In this document: in pieces, positions 10,539 to 20,649 of the stretch | How the letters are laid out: the number at the start of each line of letters is the position of its first letter | Position numbering within the stretch: the stretch's first letter is position 1 | DNA from: Mesostigma viride | Taxonomy: Eukaryota; Streptophyta; Mesostigmatophyceae; Mesostigmatales; Mesostigmataceae | Length of the DNA stretch: 58,000 nucleotides | Direction: 5' to 3' | Assembly: GCA_009746045.1 (NCBI GenBank) | Contig: RPFO01000165.1 | Coordinates: 808,001 to 866,000 of the forward strand | Program-made: the position numbers and the translations under genes | Notes under the pieces: generated by a model | The model's database searches: none | What the model was told of the DNA's origin: nothing | What the model saw: the letters and a program-made list of their open reading frames with translations, nothing else

Positions 10539-13378
10539 ATGGTGGCCGCCGATCCAGTAAAGTGGGCCAAATTTCATGCCGCGAAGGCCGTAGAAGAACA
10601 CCCATTGAAGCATGTCCCAGCCGATAGTCGGTTGCGGACTCTGCGCAAGGTCACCGCGGCGCAATCGAAGGAGTGGTTGCTGGAGGGTGTAGCAAAGAGG
10701 GACCAAGATCAAGAACTGCTGAGGGAGGTTTGTGGTCGGATAAAGGCGATTTGTTCTGAATTCTTACCTCTACTGGCCCAGGACGAGTTAAATGATGCAA
10801 AGGCCATTTACTCTGCAGCCGTTGCGGCGGAGAGCAGCAGGAAACTGAATGAAGTCCTGAACGGACCGACAGCGGCGACACCCGCAGTGAAGCCATCTCT
10901 CCCCGATCCTCCTGCATTGGAACCGACTGAAGCGTTAGTTGAAAGGGAGCTAGCGAGGCGTCTATACATCCGAAAGCACGAGGCGCATCTAGCGGCAAAG
11001 AGAGCTGCCAACAGAGTGGCTAAGGCTGAACAGCAACGTGCCCCGCTTGCCTGCGTAACCAACCAGCCCAAACAGGTAATTAAACAAAGAGTATTCATGA
11101 ACTGCCGTGTCTTGGTATGCATCCGTTGTGTATGACGAATGCAGTCAGCAATCTTGTAGTGCAACCGTACTTTCTTCTCGCCGTATGGCCATCGATAGTT
11201 TTCTGATCGAGTGCATTATTATGTTCCTTCGGATGTTGTGCTTTGTTCTTCATGGTGAACACCACAGCCGGGCGTCCAAAAAGCAAGGAAAACTGCAAAA
11301 GCCAAGTTGTCGTCAAAAGCCAACCCTGCTGAAGTCACCGCCGTTGGGACCATGCAGCTGCCTGCAAGCCTCGAGGCTGAAAGGGCCGCCCGCATTGCTG
11401 CTTTGCAGGCCCAAATGCAGGCCCAAATCGACGCAATCAATGCGCAGTTTGACAAGCAGATGAGCGCCATGCCGGCACCCACTGTCGTGGCCATGCCACC
11501 ACCACCACTGCCAGGCTGTCCATCTGCCCCCGTGCTGGCACGTAAGTTCCCTTTTTTCCCCCTTTGGTATACGGGCCTTACTGTTGCTTCATGGAAACTT
11601 ACAAGGTATCAATTTGCCTGTATTTACCCTTCAACTTTGTGCATTATCTTTATGAAGTCCTACACGTTTTTTTTGTGTATATTGGTTTTCTTTGTGTTTC
11701 ATTCAAGCTGACTTTTGACTTCTTTAATTGCATGTGTCTTTCCTTTTTCATCCAGCCGTGGACCTGGCTGGGACATTGACACCGGTGCTGGCGCCTGAAC
11801 AGGTTCCTCTGGTGCCCATCCTGGCACCTGAACCAGGTCTACATGTGAAGCCCCACTATTCGAAGAATTTATCGCTTCTGCTCGCATGTGAGTCTCCATG
11901 TATCGATTCAAAGGCCCTGCCCCAGCCCTGCCGGGTGGATGCATCAGAAGCCCGGCCAAAGCCCGGCCCAGCCCTGGAATCCATGCTGGTGGCCGGTTGT
12001 GCGCCCACTCCGGTGGCTGCTCGTGATGGACCTGTGACGCTGTTTCCGGTGGTCAGCTCTACTTCGCCCGTGCAGCAGGCCATTCCCTGTAAGTAATATC
12101 AGATCACCTCCAATCTGGGTTGTTTTATTCTTGTCTCTTTTTGCATTGGCATACATGTACTTTACTTAGTTAGCAAGTATCTCTGTTTCTGCACTGACGA
12201 TGCACTCTAATCTTCTTTTCGCTCAACCTTATTAAGACCTTGCTATGTTCGTTTGCCACCATAGCATACATAACCCCCATTCACGAGCAGCTTCCCCGTT
12301 TCCCATTTGTAAATGCATTCCCTGTTTGTTAATATGATCCCAACAAAGTCTCTCTTTTGCAATTGATGTGTGCAGTGCCTTCGCAGGCTACTTCAAAGAG
12401 GAAGGGCATGACACCAGCGAAAGTTTCCAAGGCCCGGCGCGGATCAACAGAGACCAAGTCCCCATCTGCAACAAAGGATCCAGTCCTGCCATCGCCGCAG
12501 CCTCTAGAAGAGAACATTGCCATCCTTCCACAGCCGCCAACAGCACCTAAGACACGTGCTCAGTGCCCACCACCTTCAGATCTGGGGTTGATGCACTACA
12601 TCAAGCAGGTGCTCCCTCAGGCCACCGTGTTGCCTCTTCCAACAGAGGTGACAACGACCACCGTACCGGTTGGCACCATCATAGCTCAAAAATGGTTGCT
12701 GAAGGCGCGCAAGCTGCTGAGATTGGGGGATGAGTTGGTGTGGGATGTAGGCCGCTATGGTCAAGCCACGGAACAAGTCCCCGTGGACGCTTGCGTTTCC
12801 TAACGGGGATGAGCCAGAATCAAGGTATTGCTTTGATCTGAGGAAATTGCACTATGGTGAGGAGGGGTCTGGCGAGCTCTCATGGGTTATGTTGGGCAAT
12901 GTTACGGTGAACGACCTGCCTGGAAAGGCAGAAGAAACGAACACGAGTCAAGTGCCTTCCCCCCCGGATGTGCCAGCCCCACTGCTACCCTCCCCGGCCG
13001 TGCCAGCCCCTCTGGCCCCACTGCCACCCTCCCCGGCCGTGCCAGCCCCTCTGGCCCCACTGCCACCCTCCACGGCCGTGCCAGCCCCTCTGGCCCCACT
13101 GCCACCCTCCACAGCCGTGCCAGCCCCTCTGTTCCCACTGCCACCCTCCACGGCCGTGCCAGCCCCTCTGGCCCCACTGCCACCCTCCACGGCCGTGCCA
13201 GCCCCGGCCTCTGGCCCCACTGCCACCCTCCACAGCCGTGCCAGCCCCTCTGGCCCCACTGCCACCCTCCACGGGAGGACTAGAGTCATCGGTGGAATCC
13301 GTGATTGCCAACATGATGTTGCAGTTGAAAAAAATGCAAGAGGAGCTCGCTGAGAAGAACGCCATAATCAACAACTGA
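10539..13378 (+). CDS. Second CACTA gene: multi-exon proline-rich protein with C-terminal coiled coil, frameshifted
   Basis: I do not recognise a family. Exons: 10539-11075 (ATG start), 11268-11541, 11756-12088, 12376 onward. Donors are GTAATT, GTAAGT and GTAAGT; acceptors are CAG; phases 0, 1, 1 match across every junction. Exon 1 encodes a charged, helical region; exon 2 a helix rich in Ala, Gln and Met; exon 3 a Pro/Ala/Val-rich stretch; exon 4 a Lys/Arg-rich segment, then a conserved-looking LLRLGDELVWDVGRY block. The frame then shifts by one base near 12750 to continue with SPWTLAFPNGDEP. A 39-bp repeat array encodes 13-residue Pro/Ala units. A 4-base insertion in the last full repeats shifts the frame again, giving a coiled-coil end (VIANMMLQLKKMQEELAEK) and stop at 13378. 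Likely an accessory transposon protein, by position; function unknown. Confidence 0.6.
12970..13276 (+). repeat. 39-bp minisatellite encoding a 13-residue Pro/Ala repeat
   Basis: About eight copies of a 39-bp unit occur, each encoding AVPAPLAPLPPST or close variants (SP for ST, LFP for LAP). Because 39 is divisible by three, all six frames stay open, so long overlapping and antisense ORFs here are artefacts. One unit near 13200 carries four extra bases that change the frame. Confidence 0.9.
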
Positions 13379-13436
13379 AACAAGCGGAGAGATCTGCACC
13401 GACAGAATCCTGCTCAAGCCTACCAATCCCATGTGT

Positions 13437-13785
13437 AAGTTATCCTGTGTCTAGGACAGCACAGGACCTGCCACAGTCCTGCAAGGACTTACATCCTTGC
13501 AGACCTGCTGGCTGGCTACTGGCTTCTACTAGCCACGGGACCGTTGAGCCCTCAGTACACTGTGTCCCAGTCACGTGAGAGTTCAGGCTAAGCCTGAGCA
13601 GGCACGGCCTGCCACGTGTCCTGTCCACTATGCCCTGAGAGTGCACCGCCCTCGCCCACCGGTCGGCAGTACTTCGGGACTTGATACTTTCTAGTCCCTT
13701 GTCTGTTCTAGGCGGTTGACACGGCGTTGGAAAGGTCTCCTCAACCTGCATCCATCTAGCACATTGGTGCCCCAATATGCTAACT
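13437..13785 (-). repeat. 3' LTR of copia B2 (about 349 bp)
   Basis: It begins AGTTATCC and ends GCTAACT on the plus strand, matching the AGTT...AACT pattern of families A and C. The right boundary is set by the pyrimidine tract CCAACCCTTTCTTGTTTTGG (13786 on), the complement of a polypurine tract, at the same position as in C2. It shares the GTTGGAAAGG core with the other LTRs. Confidence 0.75.
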
Positions 13786-14722
13786 CCAACCCTTTCTTGT
13801 TTTGGAGCTTGGACCAGCCTGAGAACCTATCAGCCACTGTCCCCACAAGCCTTCAAACATCTGATCCCTCCCAGAGACCAGACCTGCCTTTTCTTTTGGA
13901 ACCTGAGGTGCCTCCAAATATTAGCTAGGCCTGCTCATTGGTTCAAAGGTTGCCCTCTGACCCACATGACATCCCAACCCTTTCTTTGGGAACCTGGTGT
14001 AGATTAAAGTTAGGTCTTCACTTAGTCAGAGGAGTTTGGATAGAGGAGTCCATGAACGTACTATTGTGAGTTCCTGGTCATCCAGTTATCACAGGCGCCC
14101 GTTCATATGGCGCCCGCCACGGAGCCTCCTTTATCTTTTAAATCCTTCCAAAGACTGAGAGAGCCCTGACAAATGTTAGCCAACACATGGGGAGCCCATG
14201 TCCTCACTGAGGGATAAACTCAGGATTCATACATGCCAGGCTGAGGTCAGCTGGGGAATCGAACCCCACCCCATATCCTCCAGGTTTGGATCAGCTCCTG
14301 GAACTGAGCATCACAAACAACAAGACATGACAATAACAAGATTATGTTTTATTATAAAGAAGTATAACCCATAGTGAGGCCCCTGGCAACCACGTCCAAC
14401 ATGGTCACACAACCAGGGATTTTATTAGCATGCAACAGGTTGGTTACAGAGAATATATACAAATGTACAGCAACCTGTTAGAGCCAACACTTGGGCTGCC
14501 CTTGCAGGGTCCATTCCATGAAGACCCAAGGCCCATTACAAAGTCCTTAAGACTCTTCTGCAGCTCCATGACAGAGCCAGGCGAAATTCTCAGCCAGGGG
14601 AGTGACTCCACCCTGACCCCTGTCCAGCAGAGTGTGTCTGAACTCTGAAGGACCTGCTGTCAGCCACCACGTGGCTGCCCAGCCCACTGGGATGCCTCCC
14701 ACCTAGAGCAAGGCTGTTTGGT
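13786..14722 (-). other. 3' noncoding region of copia B2
   Basis: About 940 bp lie between the pol stop and the 3' LTR with no defensible ORF. The region starts with the polypurine tract beside the LTR, carries a paired GGCGCCCG motif (14094-14101 and 14109-14116) and a tRNA T-arm-like string, GGGTTCGATTCCCC on the minus strand (about 14252-14272). Both motifs recur in the 3' noncoding regions of B3 and C2. Confidence 0.7.
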
Positions 14723-17700
14723 CTACTCTGGCCCTCCCCCCTTGGAGGCCATGAGCCCACGAAGCAAAGGGTATTGCAGCTCAGCCTTCTCCTCCAGCTT
14801 GGTGAGAGCATCTGCAGGGTTGTCCACGCCAGCCACATGTTCAATGTTAGCTAAGCAAGACATTTCCTTGAGCAACAAATAATCAAGGTCCCTGCTCCTG
14901 GCCAGCTGCCTGTGCACAAACTGCACCATGCCCATGCTGTCAGTTCTTACCAGTGTGTGCATCTGCAACCGACAGGAAGCCACTTGACATAGCTGGTAAA
15001 ATAGCTCCCTCAAGTAAAGAGCAGTATGAAGCCCTTCACAGATTGCCCTGCACTCAGCAATGTCACTGCTGGGAGTTACCCTGTTTTGCAACCGACTGTA
15101 CCAGCAGACCAGAGAGGACTGTTCCTGCACCAGGGATATTAATGCTGCTGCACGGCCCCTGACCTCTGTGACCTTCCTACTATCCATAGAACTGTCCACA
15201 TAGAGCATCATGTCAAAAGGCCTGTACAAATCCAAAGGACCCAGCATGAGAGGGGGAGACATGCGAACAGCCTCTACCACTCTCTCAGCACCCACCTCAA
15301 CCAGTTGGGAATCGGTCAACCGACTCAGTACCAACAGGTCAGGAGCACAAATGCTGGCCAGCCATGCCAACATACCTCGTATTGTTGCACATCTGGCCTG
15401 GGTGATGGGCTCCTGCAAGGCATCTATGATCTGCTGAGGATAATCCTTACCACCCTCCAGCTGGATGGACCATGTACCCTGCTGATGGACCAAGGTCGCC
15501 TGCATTCCACAAAACACCATGGGCTCATTCTCAACCATGTACTGGATCTTACCCAGTTCAAACCGTTTCTGGATCCTGGCCAGAGTCAACTCTTGCCAAG
15601 TGGGATGGCCCAGGAGATGCAGATCATCACCATGCAGGGAGGCAAACGCTGGCAGCCCCTCATAGCTACCCTGAAACAGACAAGGATCAACTGGAGAGAC
15701 TGAGAGACCACAGACAGACCTGAGGTACTTCTCCAAGCTCTTCCTCCAGATGATGGGACTCGATCTAAGGCCTTCCACGCCTTTGAGAATCCTCAAATAC
15801 CTCGTCTTCAGCTCTGCCCTCCACACTGCAGGCACCTTAACAAAGAAAGGGGGTATTGTGCGCCAAGTATCCTGTGCTTCCTGCTGATCACCCTTAAGAA
15901 AAGCCCTCTTGAAATCTACCAACACAGAGCTATAGGGTATCCCCTTCTGCAGAAAAGACAAGTAAATGCACAACAAAATCCTCCATGTATCATGCAGCAT
16001 CCCTGGTGTGTAAAGCTCCTCATCTGCTAACTGTCCAGTGCCATGGTACTCAGTCACAACTGGTCTAACATGTGGCACCTGCACGCCATCTACCTCCTTG
16101 AGCTTGAGGACAAACATCAACCTGAGCAGCTGGTGATCCTCAGGGAGGACATCCACAGGCTCTGCACAGTTGGCAACTATCCACTCATGCCCAGAAGCAA
16201 CAAAGCCAAGAGTCCATGCCTTAGCCATCTTGGGGCTTTGCATCATCTCCACTAGCTTGCGCCAAGGTACAGGACTCGTTCCTGGGATCTGGTACCTCTG
16301 CACACCCAACTCACGTGGGTCAAACGTAGTAGGGAGGATCAGCAGGTCCCCAGCAATGGGCTCCTTTGTATCAGGACCCTCTGCCTCTAGACCCCTCACA
16401 GCCCTTACAGCCACACTAAGACCCTGGGAGTAGCGATATCTCTGCAAGGGAAGGCGGCCCTGCCCTTCTAATGCTAGCTCCTCAGAGGATATCCTCACCC
16501 CTGGTAAGCACAAGAAGTTCTGACCTAGAATGGCAGGCCCCTGATACCCTTCAACCACACTGAACGTGGTGGGCACCCCCAGGATAGGCACACTCACTTC
16601 TCCCAAGATCTTCATGGACACATTCCCAGAGAAATCAGACACAGCTAGGCAGCTAGGGGATGACCACTGCAAGCCTGCAGCATCCTCTACCCTTAGAATG
16701 GACACCTGTGAGTTGGTATCCACTTCTAGTGCTGGTGCCCCACATGACCCCCATCCCGTGAGCTTAGATACCTTGGGATCACGCTTGCTGTTCTGCAGAG
16801 CTCGAATGATGTCCGCCATAAGCAGCCCCCTGGACTGTGGTGCAGCCCTGGCCACCTCTGGCCTTGTGACAGACGTCTCAGCAGACTCCTGCTCACCCTC
16901 ATCCATCCAGGACAGACCATAATCCAAGCATGGTGGGTTAGCATCTGCTGCCTGGCTCTCATCCTGCTCATCTCCCTCCAAGGGAGGATCAGGGCCGTCT
17001 TCAGGCCAGATTGCAGTTGGCCTTCTCTCCTTGACGTGAGCCCAGGATAGCCTGTACACGTGCTTGGGATTACTCTCCAAAGCCACCAGACAAGAATGGT
17101 TAGCTTCTCAACATGGGTTACCTGCCCATCTTGCCACTTGCCACGCTTGCCTGGTAATGACGGTTCCTTCCACATCCTGACCCTCAGTCCCACCTGGGGC
17201 CTCAGCATTTTCCAACCCTTGTCCTTACGCCTCAATCTGGAAAACACCCTGTCTGCCTTCTTCAGGCAGGCTGCCACCACGTCCTGTGATAGCATACCAA
17301 ACTGCAATGCCAGGGGAGAGACTGCCACACCATCATAGTAATAGGTTACCCTGTGGTTAAGCTGCTCCTCAATCCCCTTACACCAAGCTGCTTTCTCTAG
17401 AGCTGATGCCACAACAGGCACACTCCTAGCTGCTAGCACCACTGTTTTTACTTCACGTATAGATCTCTCTACAGCTCCCTGCTGCCCATGGCATTCCCTA
17501 GGGACCACTACCAACTTACAAGGAAGCTGGTCAGCCAGCTTGATCAAGCAGTCAAACTGCAAGTCAGCTTGCACCTTGGTGTACACCCCAAAGCCTGGCA
17601 ACAAAGACTGGAGACCCATCAACAGCTGATGCTCCTGCATTCCAGGAAGAATGGTCAGCAACCTATATCTGCTAAACCTATCCACCCCCACCAACAGATA

Positions 17701-18315
17701 CATGCCCCTGATGTGTTGGATGTCCACCTGGATATCCCCCCGCTCTCTAGCAGGTTCTCTGGCATGGGACTGTGGGAGGCGAACAGCATTCTCCTGACAG
17801 ACACAATTCTGAGCAGCTGCACTGCAGGCCTCTAGCAAAGGCTCCTTGCCAATCTTCCAAGCAAACATCTCTGCCTGCTTAGAGTGGCCAAAGATATGGT
17901 GTAGAGTGTTTCCAGCCTGAGCATAGCTCAACCCCCTGTCAGCCTGGCTGCACAGAGAGGAACGTGACAAAGACTGTGTGCCTGGGATAGCACGACCCAC
18001 CTGCTTCTCTCTTGCTCCAGGGACCTCCTCCAAGGTAGCTCGGCTCCCAGAGCCAGCCCCGGTTCCCACAGAAGCTGCAGGTCCTTCCAGTCTGGCGGCT
18101 TGACTCCCAGAGTCAACCCCAGTAACTGGAGACCCTGCACCTGCCACAGGCACAGGGAATTCCACTGCTGCAGCAGCGTTATTGCAATCATTGAGTGGAA
18201 GCACCTCATCATTCCCAACCCCTTGCTGCTGCACAAGAGGGACACCCCCATTACTATGTACAACTGTTCGTCCCACTAGGGGTGATTGACTATTTACAGG
18301 GGACAACACATCAAG
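14723..18315 (-). pseudogene. B2 pol: integrase, protease-like, RT and RNase H (one frameshift)
   Basis: Pol follows gag in the same frame directly after the UGA. Order: integrase zinc finger (LHHIFGHSKQAEMFAWKIG...C..C); core with VDIQHIRG, VQADLQFD and HGQQGAVERSIREVK (D, D, E); SH3-like tail; protease-like VDTNSQVSIL and AILGQNFL; RT with VDFKRAFLKGD, RSSPIIWRKSLE and LHGDDLHL; RNase H with YVDSSMD, AECRAI, RTDSMGMV and NPADALTK. A one-base loss near 17107 (against B1) breaks the frame between integrase tail and protease; downstream 14723-17086 is open for 787 codons. It would make the enzymes that copy and integrate the element. Close to intact, but not as read. Confidence 0.87.
16726..16760 (-). 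other. Protease-like active-site region of B2 in non-canonical position
   Basis: The codons for EVDTNSQVSI fall just beyond this stretch on its high side. The domain continues to AILGQNFL about 70 residues later and is followed directly by RT. Lying after integrase, it defines the unusual domain order of these families; Gly of the DTG triad is replaced by Asn. Confidence 0.6.
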
Positions 18316-18318
18316 TCA
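18316..18318 (-). other. UGA codon between gag and pol, B2 (UGA CUU)
   Basis: Gag ends KP-UGA and pol continues in the same frame with CUU GAU GUG. Same layout as B1, B3 and C2. Confidence 0.65.
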
Positions 18319-20366
18319 TGGCTTACCCCCCTGGCCAGACTTGGCCTGGTCTGGGCAGTCACGTCGCCAATGACCTGTCCTGCCACAGCCAAAGCACTTG
18401 TCATCCTTCCCAGCAGCAGCCTTCTTCAGGCCACCCTGGTTCTGGCTGCTCTGACTGGCCTGGGTGCCCTGGCCCTGGCTCTTGCCTTGCCCTTGGCCAC
18501 CCCTGTTCTGCTGACCACCCTGGTGACCACCAGCCTGCTGCTGACCCTTGCCTTTGGATCCCTGCTGCTGGCCCTTGCCACCCTGGTTACCATTCTGCCT
18601 GCGCCTGTTAGCCCTCTGACGCCTACTAGGCCTGGGATCTCCCTGAGCACCCTGCCCAGGGGCATCACCATGGACCTGATGAGCGGAGGCTGAAGGGGCA
18701 CCAGTCACCTGGATTGCCTTGCAAGCAGCATTGTCAGATGGACGGATGTTGAAAATAAACCTTTGCAAGGCTGTCCATGTCCCATCTGTCTGATCAGCAA
18801 ACATCCTAGCTGCATTTCTCCCATCCAAACTCAGCCCCATGCGATCCAGGAAGTAATCTGCTACTGCTCTGTCAGTCAGATTGAAGCCATGCTTGGCCCC
18901 CTTCTCCCTGATGCGTGTGAGCCGCTGCAGCTCCTCAGCTACCGTGCCCTTGATCTCAAAGGTATCATAGCTGAGCTTATAGTGATTAGTGAGGTTGAGT
19001 ACCTTATCAGAGAACTCCTGACGTAGGCCCTCTAGGAACTGAGACCAAGTCAGCTTGTCCTTGACAGCTTGCCTAGCCTTGTCCCTCACACGCTCACTGG
19101 AATCCCTATTAGTCGTGGATGTGTGGAATACCTGCACAAGGTTGACAGTGGGATCTACAGAGCAAGAAACTAGCCATCAAGTTTCGTTTAAGTGGCCAGC
19201 CGGAGCGGCTGCTTAGGTTTTAGCGGGCAAGTGTTCGAAGCGCGTCATTGGTGAATTACTAGGGAACTTGGGTTTCCCCGCGAAACTCCAACCGCACGTT
19301 CAGATTTCCAAATCTCAAGTAAAGTTCGGCGCAACTTTCTGAACGGGGGCAGTTGACGAGCAGCATTCCTCCGGACGAATGAATTGCGTTCCATACTTGC
19401 GCAAAATTTTGAAAGGTAGCTTGCGTGCAGCCCTACTAAAATTTGCGCGCACGTTCAGATTTCCAAATCTCAAGTAAATTTCGGCGGAACATTCTGAACG
19501 GGGGTAGTTGGCGGGCAGCGTTCCTCCAGACGAATGAAATGCGTTCCATACTAGCGCAAAATTTTGAAAGGTAGCTTGCGTGCAGCCCTACTAAAATTTG
19601 CGCGAAGTGTGGGACTGAAAATTCGTAACGGAAACTTTTTGGTAGTTGCCGTCACTTCCTCTTGTGCAAACGTGTGGGAGTGAAAATTCGTAACGGAAAC
19701 GTTTTGGTAGTTGCCGTCACTTCATTTTGCGCGAGTGTTGGGCTGAAAATTCGTAACGGAAACTTTTTGGTAGTTGGCGTCACTTCCTTTGGTTCGACTG
19801 AAAATTCGCTGAAATTCGCTGAATTCGTACCGTAGCCTAATTTTTAGTACCTCGAAGTGACGGGGCACCTAAAAATTTGCCCACAAGTACACTTGGCAGC
19901 GCGCTCACTGGGAAAAATTGTACAGCCGCTCCGGCGGGCCACTTGAACGAATTGTAATGTCCATATCCTCCAACCACTTGTCTAGCTCTTCCTGTCCCAC
20001 AGGAGGCTTGAGAGGCTTCTGGCCATTCATCACAGCCACCGCACTCATATGAGGTCTAGTTCCAGGCAAAGCACGAGGGTCACTGCCAATGACGGCAGCT
20101 CCTACAGGTGCTAATGGCGCATGAACACTCGCTGCAGGAACACCAGACTCAGGCACACATGGTCTCTTACCAGGTGCTTGACGTTCAGCATCATTCTGGC
20201 CCTCCCCCGTCAGCACCACGCCGTCGGTTGGCCACTCTGCACGCTCCTCCCCTTGTGCCACCTCCTTCCTCTTCCGGATGGATGCCCTCCTGCCATTGGC
20301 GCCCTCTGCCGTTGGGATTGCCTGTCCCTCTGGCACGACGCTGGCGGAGTTAGAAAGAGCTCCCAA
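18319..20366 (-). pseudogene. B2 gag, split by a TIR element
   Basis: The C-terminal part (18319 to about 19177) holds the capsid-like helical region (VDPTVNLVQVFHTSTTNRDS onward), a Gly/Gln/Lys-rich linker and the CCHC knuckle CFGCGRTGHWRRDC. The N-terminal part (19955-20366) is low-complexity and charged, then carries PHMSAVAVMNGQKPLKPP and LDKWLEDMD, shared with B3 gag. The two are separated by the 777-bp element at 19178-19954. I see no ATG at the start of the N-terminal frame; the nearest upstream ATG (20615) opens a different short frame. Confidence 0.8.
19178..19954. mobile_element. Small non-autonomous TIR element (777 bp) in B2 gag
   Basis: It has terminal inverted repeats of about 30 bp: left CAAGTTTCGTTTAAGTGGCC continuing AGCCGGAGCGGCTG, and right (inverted) CAATTCGTTCAAGTGGCC continuing CGCCGGAGCGGCTG. 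Inside are two tandem 155-bp units (19296-19450 and 19451 to about 19605, starting ACGTTCAGATTTCC) and three units of about 64 bp (about 19607-19795, core TGAAAATTCGTAACGGAAAC). There is no ORF. I cannot identify a clean target duplication, so the superfamily is not assigned. Confidence 0.8.
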
Positions 20367-20399
20367 CGGGTGTGAGCCCTTGGTCTTTCACAGCGCGGC

Positions 20400-20615
20400 T
20401 TAGCCAATGTTGCAAGGCAGCAACCTTAAATCTCTGCACCAGGCCACGACCACGGTGGGCACTTCCACGACCAAGGTGGCACCCACGGTTCGTGCTTTCC
20501 GAGATAGCTGGTCATCCCCCATGACCAAGCTATATCCTTTGTGTTGTTCCTCGTTCCCATCGGCGTGACGAGGCACGTGCAGGCGTGCAAGCAAATCCTC
20601 AACGTCCACTGGCAT
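20400..20615 (-). CDS. Short ORF in the B2 5' leader (71 codons)
   Basis: It opens with ATG at 20615 and lies between the LTR-like sequence and gag, in a different frame from gag. The translation has no motif I recognise. B3 and C2 also have open frames in this position, but I see no clear sequence similarity between them. It may be a leader peptide or chance. Confidence 0.25.
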   Translation of the reverse strand: MPVDVEDLLARLHVPRHADGNEEQHKGYSLVMGDDQLSRKARTVGATLVVEVPTVVVAWCRDLRLLPCNIG

Positions 20616-20649
20616 CAGTGCAGAGCCAGGACGAACTGGATTTGCCGAG

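Larger units (their letters stand above)
6788..13436. mobile_element. CACTA-type DNA transposon region (partial, two divergent genes)
   Basis: The block between B1 and the B2 LTR contains a minus-strand Tnp2 transposase gene and a plus-strand, proline-rich, multi-exon gene, divergent around 9.8-10.5 kb. The superfamily is assigned from the transposase. I found no convincing terminal inverted repeats: the left edge touches B1 gag at a non-homologous junction (CCAGTCAC then GAGCTTTG), and the right edge meets the B2 LTR. The last visible tnp2 exon ends with a canonical donor at 6930 and no further exon before the junction, so the element is truncated on the left. Confidence 0.65.
13437..20649 (-). 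mobile_element. Ty1/copia family B element, copy B2
   Basis: The minus-strand element comprises a 3' LTR (13437-13785), a long 3' noncoding region, pol, a UGA, gag split by a TIR element, and a short 5' leader that runs into the LTR-like sequence at 20650. Its pol is nearly identical to B1 but clearly diverged from B3. The only sequence in 5'-LTR position (20650-20991) also ends the 3' noncoding region of B3 and differs considerably from 13437-13785, so B2's own 5' LTR is either missing or exchanged by recombination. Confidence 0.75.

Noticed and set aside
12882-13383. Several overlapping sense and antisense frames rich in Pro, Gly or His/Cys
   Set aside because: All are readings of the 39-bp repeat, whose length keeps every frame open.
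13430-13442. GTAAGT at 13435 as another splice donor of the plus-strand CACTA gene
   Set aside because: It coincides with the B2 LTR boundary and follows the stop at 13378.
13437-14304. B-family LTR of about 870 bp ending at CCTGGAACT
   Set aside because: The polypurine tract sits directly after GCTAACT at 13785 and C2 shows the same arrangement; homology beyond it is the shared 3' noncoding region.
14190-14310. A tRNA gene on the minus strand
   Set aside because: Only a T-arm-like string is present; no acceptor, D-arm or anticodon arm could be paired.
19290-19800. CRISPR-like array in the small TIR element
   Set aside because: Repeats are tandem without unique spacers, lie between inverted termini, and the genome is eukaryotic.
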